Shown: piece by piece, positions 49,241 to 60,822 of the stretch
Position numbering within the stretch: position 1 is the stretch's first letter
How the letters are laid out: every line of letters begins with the position of its first letter
Source: Chelatococcus composti
GTDB taxonomy: Bacteria > Pseudomonadota > Alphaproteobacteria > Rhizobiales > Beijerinckiaceae
Direction: 5' to 3'
NCBI RefSeq assembly: GCF_014201415.1
Contig: NZ_JACHEH010000001.1
Span: forward strand, 62,001-126,000
DNA: 64,000 nt
Made by a program: the position numbers and the translations under genes
The notes under the pieces: generated by a model
What the model was told of the DNA's origin: nothing
Database searches by the model: none
What the model saw: only the letters and a program-made list of their open reading frames with translations

Positions 49241-49699
49241 ATGGCCATGACGATGACCGGCGAGAACATCCTGCCGGCGGACCGTGCCACGGTCTGGGCG
49301 AAACTCAACGATCCGGAGGTGCTGAAAGCCTGCATCCCCGGCTGCGAGGAACTGGAGCGGACGCAGGACAATGGCTTTCGCGCCGTGGCGAAGGTCAAGG
49401 TCGGGCCAGTGAAGGCGACCTTCAAGGGCAAGGTCGTTCTTTCGGACATCGACGAGCCGAACGGCTACACGATCACGGGTGAGGGAGAGGGCGGCGTTGC
49501 CGGTTTCGCCAAGGGCGGCGCCAAGGTGCAGCTCTCCGAGGTGCCGGAAGGCACCAAGCTGACCTACGACGTCGAGGCGCAGGTCGGCGGCAAGCTCGCC
49601 CAGCTCGGTGGGCGGCTGATCAATGGCGTCGCCAAGAAATACGCCGACGAGTTCTTCTCCAACTTCGCCAAGTTGTTGGCGCCGCAGGAGGCTACCTGA
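49241..49699 (+). CDS. coxG: CoxG-type SRPBCC protein (CO dehydrogenase subunit G family)
   Basis: A 152-residue START/SRPBCC-fold protein (MAMTMTGENILPADRATVWA; GCEELERTQDNGF; VGPVKATFKGKV). In CO-oxidising bacteria CoxG anchors the enzyme at the membrane; in form II clusters its role is less clear. GAGGGAGGCG precedes the start. It is the expected first gene of the cox cluster, but a toxin-like gene now separates it from coxS. Confidence 0.85.
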   Translation: MAMTMTGENILPADRATVWAKLNDPEVLKACIPGCEELERTQDNGFRAVAKVKVGPVKATFKGKVVLSDIDEPNGYTITGEGEGGVAGFAKGGAKVQLSEVPEGTKLTYDVEAQVGGKLAQLGGRLINGVAKKYADEFFSNFAKLLAPQEAT

Positions 49700-49842
49700 C
49701 AGCCCCGGCCAGCCCGGGCCCCTCCGCGCCTGGATTCTGCTTCGCTCTCTCACTGGAAATCTGAATTCGCTGTCTGCCCGCTGACGCCGCGAAGCCGGAT
49801 GTAGGACAACGGGGCGATCAAGTTCCAGTGAGAGGGTTCGAC

Positions 49843-50268
49843 ATGGGCCGGATTTCATCCTTGCACTCGCAGGTCGCCAAGGGGCAGGCGCAGGACATCG
49901 ACAAGTATCGCCGCGAGATCGGCAAGAGCACCCAGTGGCTCACCGAGCATGAGCGGCCGCAGCGGCACAGCAGGCCGCTGCCGCAGTCGGCCGGCTCCCC
50001 GCGCCTGGCTCTCCTTGCCGCGCTCCTCCTGGCGGCCGAGTACGGAGTGAATGCGCATCAAGCTCTCCGCGAGGCGGGCGTTTCCGGTGGGCACAGGACC
50101 GGAGGGCGGCCGCACAAAGGGGGCGGAGAGGCGCTGGCGGCCGGAAACAGCACGGCTTTGGCGATACCAGCGCAGCCGTCCGGCGAGTCCATGCCTGTCA
50201 GAGGCCCCGCGGCGAGTGTACCCCACGCTGTCGCGCGCGGCGTTCGACCAGCCCCTCGTTCTCGCTAG
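49843..50268 (+). pseudogene. N-terminal fragment of the toxin-like protein, frame-disrupted
   Basis: ATG at 49843 with AGAGGG upstream opens a frame beginning MGRISSLHSQVAKGQAQD, then a hydrophobic helix (about residues 46-64, LALLAALLLAAEYGVN), ending at TAG 50266-50268. Codon third-position GC suggests that around 50210-50266 the true coding frame is shifted by one (reading VYPTLSRAAFDQPLVLA), and that after the TAG it returns to the first frame (AQAAEPKGTTTKAKKQ). Two compensating indels would join it to the toxin gene at 50353, making one protein of about 948 residues. Either mutation or base-call errors. Confidence 0.5.
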
Positions 50269-50352
50269 GCGCAGGCGGCCGAGCCGAAAGGCACGACCAC
50301 GAAGGCCAAGAAGCAGTGTGAGGACGGCCCCACCAACGAGATCCGCACTGCC

Positions 50353-52689
50353 ATGGAGGAGGTCCCCACCCGGCGCGGCATCGGCGAGAAAGTGCTGCGG
50401 CAGCTGGGATTCGACCCGGACGAGCTCGTGCCCGTCAGTGACTACATGCCGCTCGGCGTCGGAGGTGCCGAGCTTACCACCTACATGAGTCGCATCGATG
50501 CTTATATTAACAATCAGGAATCCTCGTTCCCGTTTTTCTACCGGGAAGTGCCCGGGGCGATCGACAAGCTGCCGGAGCTGAACTCGCGCTTCTATCGGGA
50601 GTTCGATAGCCACGTCGACAAAATTGCGGACTCTCTGGCCAAGGCAGCATCCGACAAGCTGGCGCAGATCGGCGTCTCCGCAAACGATCCTGCTTCCATC
50701 ATCAAGGTCATGTATTGGAGCGCGCCCGATTGGATGGACCTTGACCAGGTAATACCTTGGAGGATGCCCGGGCTGGCAAAGGCCTACCACCAGGAGGAGC
50801 GCGCCTTTTTGCTGCAGGTCGGCCGGAGCGGCGAGGAGCGTTATTTCGTGCTGTCGGACGGGTTATGCGGTCTTGTCGTCGAGATGCCTTCGAAACTGTC
50901 AGATCGTACCCGCTGGCTCAAAGAACATACCAGACTGTTTTTTGGCGAGCAGGCCGAGCAGAATTTCGACGCTGACGAGCTGAAGAAGAGTCGGAGAGTC
51001 CTTCATTTTGCCACGACCGTCCACATGGATGGACTCGACGTTGCCGGTGCAGTGAAGGAAGTCAGTCGGTCCGTGGCCAGGAGCGCCATGCTGCCCCTGA
51101 AGGACGCGGCGTTTGCTGAAACCGCCTATGAAACCGGAATCCATATCGGGCGCGGTCTCCTTATACCCTTTCACGACACCTATCGCGCGCTGAAGGAGGG
51201 CGATGTGGTGGGGGCGCTGGTATCCGCCGGGATCGACGCCATCCAGTTCGGCTCTGGAGCCCATGGCAAGATGGTGAAGCTCGTCCACTCCGTGCAAAAG
51301 GTCTCCTCGGGGGCGAAGAAGGCCGGCAAGGCCATGAAGATTGTGGAGGATCTTGCCGGAAGCCTGCAAAAGTTCTCTTCGGGGGCAAAGAAGGCCAGCA
51401 AGGCCACGAAGACCTCGGAGACGATTGCCGACCGGGCCGTGAGCGTGAGCGGCGTCGTCCGGGGAGAGGCCAAGCAAGTGTTGGCAGGGGCAGATGACGG
51501 CTTGACAGCAATTAGGGCTCGTTCCGGCAACAGTGGTTTCAAGGCGGCGTCCGGCCACGGCAGCGACGCCAAGGTGGCAAAGGCGGCCGGCAACAGCGAC
51601 GCCAAGGTGGTACAGGCGGGGGCCAGAAGTAGCGACGCCAAGGTGGCAAAGGCGGCCAGCAACAGCGACGCCAAGGTGGCCCAGGCGGGGGCCAGCAGCA
51701 GCGACGCCAAGGTGGCGCAGGCTGGGGCCGGCAGCAGCGGCGCCAAGGTGGCACAGGCTGGGGCCGGCAGCAGCGGCGCACATGCGGCGCAGGCAGGGCG
51801 GCGTGCCGGCGGCATCAAGAAGGTGCCCGGTCACGGCAGCAGCAGCGACGCACATGCGGCGCAGGCAGGGCGGCGTGCCGGCGGCATCAAGAAGGCGCCC
51901 GGTCACGGCAGCAGCAGTGGCGCACATGCGGCGCAGCCAGGGCAGAGCGCCAGCGGAGTGAAGTCGACGGGAGCGAAGGGGGCGGTGTCGTCGCTCCGGA
52001 AGGAGGCGGGGCAGTCCAGTGCGAGCGAAGTCGTCAGGACGTTCCGTGCCGGTGCCGATGACGTACTTTCGGCCGCTGCTATCAGGGATCTCAAGGAGAT
52101 CGGCGATCTGATGAAAGGTGACCGGAAGATCCTGCAGCTGATGCTCAATCCGAAGGAGAACTGCGAAGCGGCGCTTGAGCCTGTCATCTCCGTGCTGAAG
52201 AGCGCCGGCTATGAAACACGCGTGCGTGGCATGTATTTCTGGAGCAACGCCGGCATCGACGCCCCCAAGAACCACTTCCTCGTCCTGGCGAAGAAGAATG
52301 GCACCGAATATGCGGTTGACGTGACTGCCGGGCAGTTCGAGGAGTTCGGCATCCACGGTCCTCTCATCATGACGGAGGAGGCTTGGGCGAAAACGTTCCA
52401 CGACGCGGCCAAGCGCACGCTGATCAAGTATGCTGACTTCAAGACGCCTCAGGCGGCCAAGACGGCCTTCAGTCCGCTCAAGGCGGTCACTCCGACGGAT
52501 CGCATCGACGGAGCGGTCGTCCTGTCGAGACCGGCCTGGTATGGCATCGCCAAGACTGCCGAGGCCGGCAAGCAAGTCGCCAGTCAGTCCGGGCGCCTCA
52601 AGAAGATCAAGGGGGTGCTGAGCTTCGCATCGCGGCTGCCTTACTACGTATCGGGGCTGCCTTCCCCTGCGCGCCATCCCAAAGCCTGA
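50353..52689 (+). CDS. Toxin-like protein with C-terminal papain-like (PMT C3/dermonecrotoxin-type) domain
   Basis: A 778-residue protein. Residues 1-400 are a mixed region (HKE-rich helices, and a hydrophobic LLIPFHDTYRALKEGD segment near 272) resembling the non-catalytic parts of dermonecrotic-type toxins only in style. Residues 404-538 are tandem repeats, listed apart. Residues about 560-710 carry Cys604 (KENCEAAL), His641 (KNHFLVLAK) and Asp656 (YAVDVTAGQFEEFG), spaced 37 and 15, close to C1165/H1205/D1220 of Pasteurella multocida toxin, followed by GPLIMTEEAWAKTFHDAA. That domain deamidates host G-alpha in PMT; the target here is unknown. GC is clearly lower than neighbours. No immunity gene seen. 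Confidence 0.7.
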   Translation: MEEVPTRRGIGEKVLRQLGFDPDELVPVSDYMPLGVGGAELTTYMSRIDAYINNQESSFPFFYREVPGAIDKLPELNSRFYREFDSHVDKIADSLAKAASDKLAQIGVSANDPASIIKVMYWSAPDWMDLDQVIPWRMPGLAKAYHQEERAFLLQVGRSGEERYFVLSDGLCGLVVEMPSKLSDRTRWLKEHTRLFFGEQAEQNFDADELKKSRRVLHFATTVHMDGLDVAGAVKEVSRSVARSAMLPLKDAAFAETAYETGIHIGRGLLIPFHDTYRALKEGDVVGALVSAGIDAIQFGSGAHGKMVKLVHSVQKVSSGAKKAGKAMKIVEDLAGSLQKFSSGAKKASKATKTSETIADRAVSVSGVVRGEAKQVLAGADDGLTAIRARSGNSGFKAASGHGSDAKVAKAAGNSDAKVVQAGARSSDAKVAKAASNSDAKVAQAGASSSDAKVAQAGAGSSGAKVAQAGAGSSGAHAAQAGRRAGGIKKVPGHGSSSDAHAAQAGRRAGGIKKAPGHGSSSGAHAAQPGQSASGVKSTGAKGAVSSLRKEAGQSSASEVVRTFRAGADDVLSAAAIRDLKEIGDLMKGDRKILQLMLNPKENCEAALEPVISVLKSAGYETRVRGMYFWSNAGIDAPKNHFLVLAKKNGTEYAVDVTAGQFEEFGIHGPLIMTEEAWAKTFHDAAKRTLIKYADFKTPQAAKTAFSPLKAVTPTDRIDGAVVLSRPAWYGIAKTAEAGKQVASQSGRLKKIKGVLSFASRLPYYVSGLPSPARHPKA
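51562..51966 (+). repeat. In-frame tandem repeats in the toxin-like gene
   Basis: Six units of 11-12 codons (consensus SDAKVAQAGASS, from 33-36 bases each, residues 404-473), then two nearly identical 24-codon units (SGAHAAQAGRRAGGIKKVPG..., residues 474-521) and a partial third. Changes between units keep the frame. Such low-complexity Ala/Gly linkers vary in copy number by slippage. Confidence 0.9.
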
Positions 52690-52696
52690 CCCCCGC

Positions 52697-52723
52697 GGCG
52701 GACGCGGCCTTGCCGCGTCCGCC
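52697..52723 (+). terminator. Hairpin after the toxin-like gene
   Basis: A perfect 12-bp stem GGCGGACGCGGC / GCCGCGTCCGCC with a 3-base loop, starting eight bases after the toxin stop. No T-run follows, so strength is uncertain. It would separate the toxin transcript from the cox genes. Confidence 0.65.
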
Positions 52724-52957
52724 ATTGCCTTGGCCGAAGCACCGCAGCGAGAGCATTTTGCGGCGCAGAAGGGCCGAAAAGCGCCGCTCATCGGCCCTCA
52801 TTCAGCCCTTGACCCCCGATTCCGGCCAGTTCAGACTGGATTTCGACCAGTTCCAGGGAAAGGGGGAGACGACCCTGGTACCCCGTGTCCGATGTCGCCG
52901 TAAGTGACCATCGCAACGAGACGCACGCCCTGTGCGCGCTTTTGGGGAGGGTTCCGA
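52724..52957 (+). promoter_or_regulatory. Upstream region of coxS
   Basis: 234 bases without a gene. A TTGACC hexamer (about 52809-52814) could be a -35 element. A separate promoter for coxSLM is needed if the hairpin at 52697 terminates upstream transcription. GGGGAGGG precedes the coxS start. Confidence 0.4.
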
Positions 52958-53452
<495 letters not shown>

Positions 53453-53560
53453 CATGCAGCACGGCCCGGCGGCGGCGTGCCCGCGGCCGGGAGAACGGAA
53501 CGCGCGTCGAGCCGGCCGCCGGAGAGCTGTGCCGCGCGCTGCAGTTTCTGGGAGGAAACG

Positions 53561-55927
<2,367 letters not shown>

Positions 55928-55985
55928 CTCGGGATCGCGACAGGCCCCGCCGTCCGGCGGCGGGGCGTCGGAAGGGGGAAAGACC

Positions 55986-56792
55986 ATGTACGCCTTCGAC
56001 TATCACCGGCCGACGAGCGTGCGGCAGGCGGCCAGCCTGCTGGCGCAGAACGAGGACGCCAAGCTGCTGGCGGGCGGGCATACGCTTATCCCGACGATGA
56101 AGCAGCGGCTGGCCGCGCCTTCGGCCCTCATCGACCTCAACGCCATCCCGGAGTTGTCGGGTATCGAGCTCAAGGGCCGGTCCCTCGTCATCGGGGCGAT
56201 GACGCGGCACGGCGCCGTCGCCACCTCCCCGGTGGTGCGGCAGGTGCTGCCGGCGCTGGCAGAGCTCGCCGGGCTCATCGGCGACCCGCAGGTGCGTCAC
56301 CGCGGCACCATCGGCGGCTCCATCGCCAACAACGATCCGGCGGCCGACTATCCGGTGGCGTGCCTCGCGCTTGGCGCGACGATCGTCACCAACAAGCGCA
56401 AGATCCCGGCGAATGAGTTCTTCACCGGCCTGTTCGAGACGGCGCTGGAGGAAGGCGAGATCATCACCAGGGTCTCCTTCCCCCTCGTCTCCAGGGCAGC
56501 CTACGAGAAGTTTCCCAATCCGGCCTCGCGCTATGCGCTCGTCGGTGTCTTCGTGGCCAAGCGCGGCAGCGACGTCCGCGTGGCGGTGACGGGAGCGGGC
56601 GCCAACGGTGTCTTCCGCGTGCCGGCCATGGAGGAAGCGCTGCGGCACCGCTTCTCGCCGAAGTCTCTCGAGGGCGTGACCGTGCCGGCCGAGGGGCTCA
56701 TCAGCGACATTCACGCGGATGCTGAATATCGCGCCCACCTCATCGGCGTCATGGCCCGCCGGGCGGTGGCCAGGGCGGCGAGCCGCAAGTGA
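55986..56792 (+). CDS. coxM: Molybdenum hydroxylase FAD subunit CoxM
   Basis: A 268-residue FAD-binding subunit ([53 protein letters not shown], shown in part). The FAD motifs AGGHS/T-type and TIGGS are intact, and the C-terminal CO-dehydrogenase flavoprotein domain follows. It completes the coxSLM hydroxylase, passing electrons onward to a carrier. GGGGGAAAGACC precedes the start. Confidence 0.94.
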   Translation: MYAFDYHRPTSVRQAASLLAQNEDAKLLAGGHTLIPTMKQRLAAPSALIDLNAIPELSGIELKGRSLVIGAMTRHGAVATSPVVRQVLPALAELAGLIGDPQVRHRGTIGGSIANNDPAADYPVACLALGATIVTNKRKIPANEFFTGLFETALEEGEIITRVSFPLVSRAAYEKFPNPASRYALVGVFVAKRGSDVRVAVTGAGANGVFRVPAMEEALRHRFSPKSLEGVTVPAEGLISDIHADAEYRAHLIGVMARRAVARAASRK

Positions 56793-56910
56793 ACGCCGGA
56801 CGATGAGGGGCAGGGAGCCGTGCAGGCTCCCTTTCCCTTGTCCGCAAGCGCCCTTGCGCCGCGCAGCTGTAGTAAGGTCGTGTTCCGGCGTAACGACTCG
56901 TGATGACCGC

Positions 56911-57834
56911 ATGACCCAGCCTGCCCAGCTTCCCACCTCCATCGACGAGACCATCCGGCTGCTGAAGACGGCCGGCTATGTCAGCGACAGGCCGCTCGCC
57001 ACGGTGCTGTTCCTGGCGCTGCGGATGGAGCGGCCGCTCTTCCTCGAGGGCGAGGCGGGCGTGGGCAAGACCGAGATCGCCAAGGTGCTGGCGACCTCGC
57101 TCGGCCGCCGGCTGGTGCGGCTGCAGTGCTACGAGGGGCTCGACGTCGCCTCCGCCGTCTACGAGTGGAACTATGCGGCGCAGATGATGGCGATCCGCCT
57201 CGCCGAAGCGGCGGGCACCGTCGACCGTGAGCAGCTGGAGCACGACATCTTCTCCGAGCGCTACCTGCTGCGCCGGCCGCTGCTGCAGGCGCTGGAGGCC
57301 GACACGGCCGGCCCGCCGGTGCTGCTCATCGACGAGCTTGACCGTGCGGACGAGGCCTTCGAGGCCTTCCTGCTCGAGGTGCTGGCCGACGCGCAGGTCA
57401 CGGTGCCGGAGCTGGGCACCATCCGGGCCGAGCGCCCGCCCATCGTCATCATCACGTCGAACCGCACGCGCGAGATTCACGACGCGCTGAAGCGGCGCTG
57501 CCTCTACCACTGGGTAGACTACCCCACGGCGGTGCGCGAGCTCGCCATCCTCAAGGCCAGGGTGCCGCAGGCGCCGGCCCGCCTGTCGAAGGAGGTGGTG
57601 GCCTTCGTGCAGGCGCTCCGCCGCGAGGATCTGTTCAAGGTGCCGGGCGTCGCCGAGACGCTCGACTGGGCGACGGCGCTCGTGGAGCTCGACGCCGTGG
57701 CGCTCGACCCCGCCATCGTGTCCGACACGCTGGGCGTGCTGCTCAAGTACCAGGACGACATCCAGAAGCTGCAGGGCTCGAAGGTCAAGGAGATGCTCGA
57801 TGCCGTGCATGCCGACCTGAGGGCGGCGGAGTAG
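56911..57834 (+). CDS. coxD: MoxR-family AAA+ ATPase CoxD
   Basis: A 307-residue MoxR ATPase. Walker A is GEAGVGKT (residues 47-54), Walker B LLIDELDRADEAF, sensor 1 IVIITSNRTREIHDALKRRC. Next to coxE, it is CoxD, required to assemble the active-site cluster of the Mo enzyme. Distinct from the MoxR at 7810. Several in-frame codons upstream to 56719 are inside coxM and not used. Confidence 0.93.
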   Translation: MTQPAQLPTSIDETIRLLKTAGYVSDRPLATVLFLALRMERPLFLEGEAGVGKTEIAKVLATSLGRRLVRLQCYEGLDVASAVYEWNYAAQMMAIRLAEAAGTVDREQLEHDIFSERYLLRRPLLQALEADTAGPPVLLIDELDRADEAFEAFLLEVLADAQVTVPELGTIRAERPPIVIITSNRTREIHDALKRRCLYHWVDYPTAVRELAILKARVPQAPARLSKEVVAFVQALRREDLFKVPGVAETLDWATALVELDAVALDPAIVSDTLGVLLKYQDDIQKLQGSKVKEMLDAVHADLRAAE

Positions 57835-57901
57835 CCGGTCGCGGGCAGCAGGCAGCGGCCTGGCACGCGCATCGCGTGGCGAAAACCTGTATGGTGGCGG
57901 G

Positions 57902-59116
57902 ATGCAGGGAACCGATGCCGCAGCTGACGGCAAGCTCACCGAGAACATCGCCTATTTCGCCCGGGCACTGAGAGCTGCCGGCCTGCCGGTGGGGCCGGGC
58001 AGCGTCGTAGACGCCGTGCAGGCGGTCATGGCTGCCGGCATCGGCACGCGCGAGGATTTCTACTGGACGCTGCATGCCGTCTTCGTGAAGAAGCACGAGC
58101 ACAGCGTGCTCTTCGACCAGGCCTTCCGCCTGTTCTGGCGTCGGCGGGCCCTCGTCGAGAAGCTCATCGCCATGATGAGCCCCGTCGCGCCCGCGGCCCC
58201 GGAGGAGGACAAGCCGCGTCCGGGCGCGGCGCGCATCGCCGATGCCATGGCGCCGCCGCAGCGCGAGCCGGAGGAGGTGCGGGAGGAGGTGGAGTTCTCC
58301 GCCCGCTTCACGGTCTCGGATCGCGAGGTGCTGCGACACAAGGATTTCGCCCAGATGAGCGCGGACGAGATTGCCCGCGCCCGCCAGCTCATTGCGCGGC
58401 TGCGCCTGCCGGCCGACCGGATGAAGACGCGCCGTTACGTGGCCGATCCGCACGGCAGCCGCATCGACGCACGCCGGAGCCTGCGGCGGACCCTGCGGGC
58501 CGGCGGCAGGCTCATCGAGCTGGCCATGCGCGAGCGGGCCGAGAGGCATTCGCCGGTGGTGGCGCTCGTCGACATCTCCGGCTCGATGGCAGAGTACAGC
58601 CGCATCTTCCTGCATTTCCTGCATGCGCTCACGGAGCGCCGCCGCAGGGTGACAACCTTCGTCTTTGGCACGCAGCTCACCAACATCACCCGCGAGCTGA
58701 GGGCGCGTGACCCGGACGAGGCGCTGGCGCGGGCCGGTGCCCTGGTTCGCGACTGGGAGGGGGGCACGCGCATCGCCACTTCGCTTGCCACCTTCAACCG
58801 CAAATGGTCGCGGCGAGTCCTGGGGCAGGGGGCGATTGTCCTGCTCTTCACTGATGGGCTGGAGCGCGATGTGGGGGACGACCTTTCCTTCGAGATGGAC
58901 CGCCTGCACCGCTGCTGCCGCCGACTGATCTGGCTCAATCCGCTGCTGCGCTTTGAGGGGTTCGAGGCGCGGGCGCGCGGCATCCGGGCCATGCTGCCGC
59001 ATGTGGACGATTTCAGGACACTGCATAATCTTGCCGCCATGGAGGAGCTCTGCGCGGCGCTTGCCGAGCCGGCACGACGGACACACGATCCGCGACGCTG
59101 GCTGGCGGCGGCCTGA
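57902..59116 (+). CDS. coxE: VWA-domain protein CoxE
   Basis: A 404-residue protein with a CoxE-type N-terminal region and a VWA domain at about 215-385. The MIDAS motif is DISGSM (D224-M229) with TDGLERDVGDD further on. It pairs with CoxD (67 bases upstream) in metallocentre maturation. A second CoxE-like protein is encoded at 3503-4678. Normal length. Confidence 0.93.
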   Translation: MQGTDAAADGKLTENIAYFARALRAAGLPVGPGSVVDAVQAVMAAGIGTREDFYWTLHAVFVKKHEHSVLFDQAFRLFWRRRALVEKLIAMMSPVAPAAPEEDKPRPGAARIADAMAPPQREPEEVREEVEFSARFTVSDREVLRHKDFAQMSADEIARARQLIARLRLPADRMKTRRYVADPHGSRIDARRSLRRTLRAGGRLIELAMRERAERHSPVVALVDISGSMAEYSRIFLHFLHALTERRRRVTTFVFGTQLTNITRELRARDPDEALARAGALVRDWEGGTRIATSLATFNRKWSRRVLGQGAIVLLFTDGLERDVGDDLSFEMDRLHRCCRRLIWLNPLLRFEGFEARARGIRAMLPHVDDFRTLHNLAAMEELCAALAEPARRTHDPRRWLAAA

Positions 59117-59138
59117 GGCCGCCGGAAGGAGACGAGCC

Positions 59139-59462
59139 ATGCTGGTGAACGAGGACGACATCCTGAGACAGGCGGAGAAGTGGAAGCGCGAGGGCCGTGA
59201 GGTGGCCATCGCCACGGTGGTGGAGACCTGGGGCTCCGCGCCGCGGCCGGTAGGCAGCCATCTCGTCATCGACGGGGAGGGCAACTTTCTCGGCTCTGTC
59301 TCCGGCGGCTGTGTGGAGGGCTCGGTGGTGACCGAGGCGCTCGAGGTCATCGAGGAGGGGGTGCCGCGCATGCTGGAGTTCGGTGTCGCCGACGAGACCG
59401 CCTGGAAGGTGGGTCTCTCCTGCGGTGGGCGCATCAAGGTCTATCTCGAGCCGCTCGACTGA
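59139..59462 (+). CDS. XdhC/CoxI N-terminal domain protein
   Basis: A 107-residue protein matching only the N-terminal XdhC domain. It has GSAPRPVGSHLVIDG, GSVSGGCVEGSVV and LSCGGRIKVYLEP with the conserved Cys positions. XdhC-family proteins bind and deliver sulfurated molybdopterin cofactor to hydroxylases. The Rossmann half is encoded separately at 60136-60822 with a LysE gene between. GGAAGGAG precedes the start. Confidence 0.88.
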   Translation: MLVNEDDILRQAEKWKREGREVAIATVVETWGSAPRPVGSHLVIDGEGNFLGSVSGGCVEGSVVTEALEVIEEGVPRMLEFGVADETAWKVGLSCGGRIKVYLEPLD

Positions 59463-59485
59463 CGGTGCACGGCGGGGAAGGGAAC

Positions 59486-60115
59486 ATGCCACCGACCGAA
59501 ACGCTGATTGCCTTTGCCGCGGCGACCGCGGTCTTCGCCTACATGCCGGGGCCGGCCATGCTCTATGCGGCGGCCCAGACATTCGCGCGCGGCCGGCGTG
59601 CCGGCCTCATGGCGGCGCTCGGCATCCATCTTGGCTGCTATGTGCATGTGCTGGCGACGGCCTTCGGCCTGTCGGCGCTGCTGGCGCTCGTGCCTCTCGC
59701 CTTCACGGTCGTCAAGGTGCTCGGCGCGGCCTATCTCGTCTGGCTCGGCCTCAAGATGATCCTGCAGAAGGCGGAGGGTGGAGCCGCCGGGGCGGCGGCG
59801 CCGAAATCCGCCCGCCGCGCCTTCGTCGAGAGCGTCATGGTCGAGGTGCTCAACCCCAAGGCGGCGCTGTTCTTTCTCGCCTTCCTGCCGCAGTTCGTGG
59901 ATGCCGGCGCGGGGCTGCCGGTGTGGCAGCAGCTCCTCATCCTCGGCACCATCGTCAACTTCGCCTTCTCCTCGGCTGACATCGTGGTGATCCTCACCGC
60001 TTCGGCGGTGATGCGTCGCCTCGGACGCAACGGCTGGGGCGAAAGGCTGGCCCGCATCGCGGGCGGTTCGCTTCTCGTCGCACTGGGCGTCAAGCTGGCG
60101 ACGGACAAGGGTTGA
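59486..60115 (+). CDS. LysE/RhtB-family amino-acid exporter
   Basis: A 209-residue protein with about six TM helices. The signature MPGPAMLYAAAQTFARGRRAG (shown in part) and VEVLNPKAALFFLAFLPQF are typical of LysE/RhtB exporters. It lies between the two halves of the XdhC gene in the cox cluster, all in the same direction. No link to Mo metabolism is known. GGGGAAGGG precedes the start. Confidence 0.9.
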   Translation: MPPTETLIAFAAATAVFAYMPGPAMLYAAAQTFARGRRAGLMAALGIHLGCYVHVLATAFGLSALLALVPLAFTVVKVLGAAYLVWLGLKMILQKAEGGAAGAAAPKSARRAFVESVMVEVLNPKAALFFLAFLPQFVDAGAGLPVWQQLLILGTIVNFAFSSADIVVILTASAVMRRLGRNGWGERLARIAGGSLLVALGVKLATDKG

Positions 60116-60135
60116 AGGGCTGAAGGGCGGACGGC

Positions 60136-60822
60136 ATGAAGCTCGACACACTTGCGGCGATGAATGCGGAGCGCGCCGTGCGGCGCGCCTGCGTGCTGGT
60201 GAGCGATCTCGACAGCGGTGAGCAGCGGCTGGTGACCGAAGCGGCGCTCGCTGAGGATCCGCTGGCGCCGCTGCTGGCCGCGCAGCTGCGTTCGGGCAAG
60301 AGCGGCATGGTGGAGAGCGGGGGACGCCGCCTCTTCCTGACAGTGCAGGCGCCGCCGGTGCGCCTCGTCATCACGGGGGCCGTCCACATCAGCCAGGCCA
60401 TCGTGCCGATGGCGCGCCAGCTCGGCTTTGATGCGGTGATCATCGACCCGCGCACCGCCTTCGCCACGCCCGAACGATTCCCCAACGTCCGCCTCGTGCC
60501 CGAGTGGCCGGACGAGGCGCTGCCGCGGATCGGACTCGACCGCTACACAGCCTTCGTCGCGCTGACGCACGACCCGAAGATCGACGATCCGGCGCTGTCG
60601 GCGGCGCTGCGCAGCGACTGCTTCTACATCGGCGCGCTCGGCTCGCGGAAGACACACGCCAAGCGCGTCGAACGGCTGATGCAGGCCGGCTTCACCGAGG
60701 TCGACCTCGCGCGCATCCATGCCCCCATCGGCCTGCCCATCGGCGCCGTCAGTCCGGCGGAAATCGCGCTCTCCATCCTCGCCGAAGTGGTGGCCAGCCT
60801 GAGGAAGGGGGACGGGGCATGA
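60136..60822 (+). CDS. XdhC/CoxI C-terminal Rossmann-domain protein
   Basis: A 228-residue protein equal to the C-terminal half of XdhC/CoxI, with a Rossmann-like region (VRLVITGAVHISQAI, VIIDPRTAFATPERF) and the GALGSRKTHAKRVERL and HAPIGLPIGAVSPAEIALSILAE signatures (shown in part). It overlaps the next gene by ATGA. It should act with the N-terminal piece at 59139-59462 in Mo-cofactor delivery. Confidence 0.9.
   Translation: MKLDTLAAMNAERAVRRACVLVSDLDSGEQRLVTEAALAEDPLAPLLAAQLRSGKSGMVESGGRRLFLTVQAPPVRLVITGAVHISQAIVPMARQLGFDAVIIDPRTAFATPERFPNVRLVPEWPDEALPRIGLDRYTAFVALTHDPKIDDPALSAALRSDCFYIGALGSRKTHAKRVERLMQAGFTEVDLARIHAPIGLPIGAVSPAEIALSILAEVVASLRKGDGA

Noticed and set aside
51562-51966. Possible CRISPR array
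   Set aside because: Repeats are in-frame codon repeats of unequal length with no unique spacers and no cas genes.
50899-52791. 630-codon open frame antisense to the toxin-like gene
   Set aside because: The plus frame has coherent repeats and a catalytic motif set; the antisense product is Arg/Leu-rich and its repeats are the mirror of the plus-strand repeats.
52710-52907. Small open frame after the toxin-like gene as an immunity gene
   Set aside because: 65 codons, Arg-rich, no ribosome site, crosses the hairpin and probable coxS promoter; not convincing.
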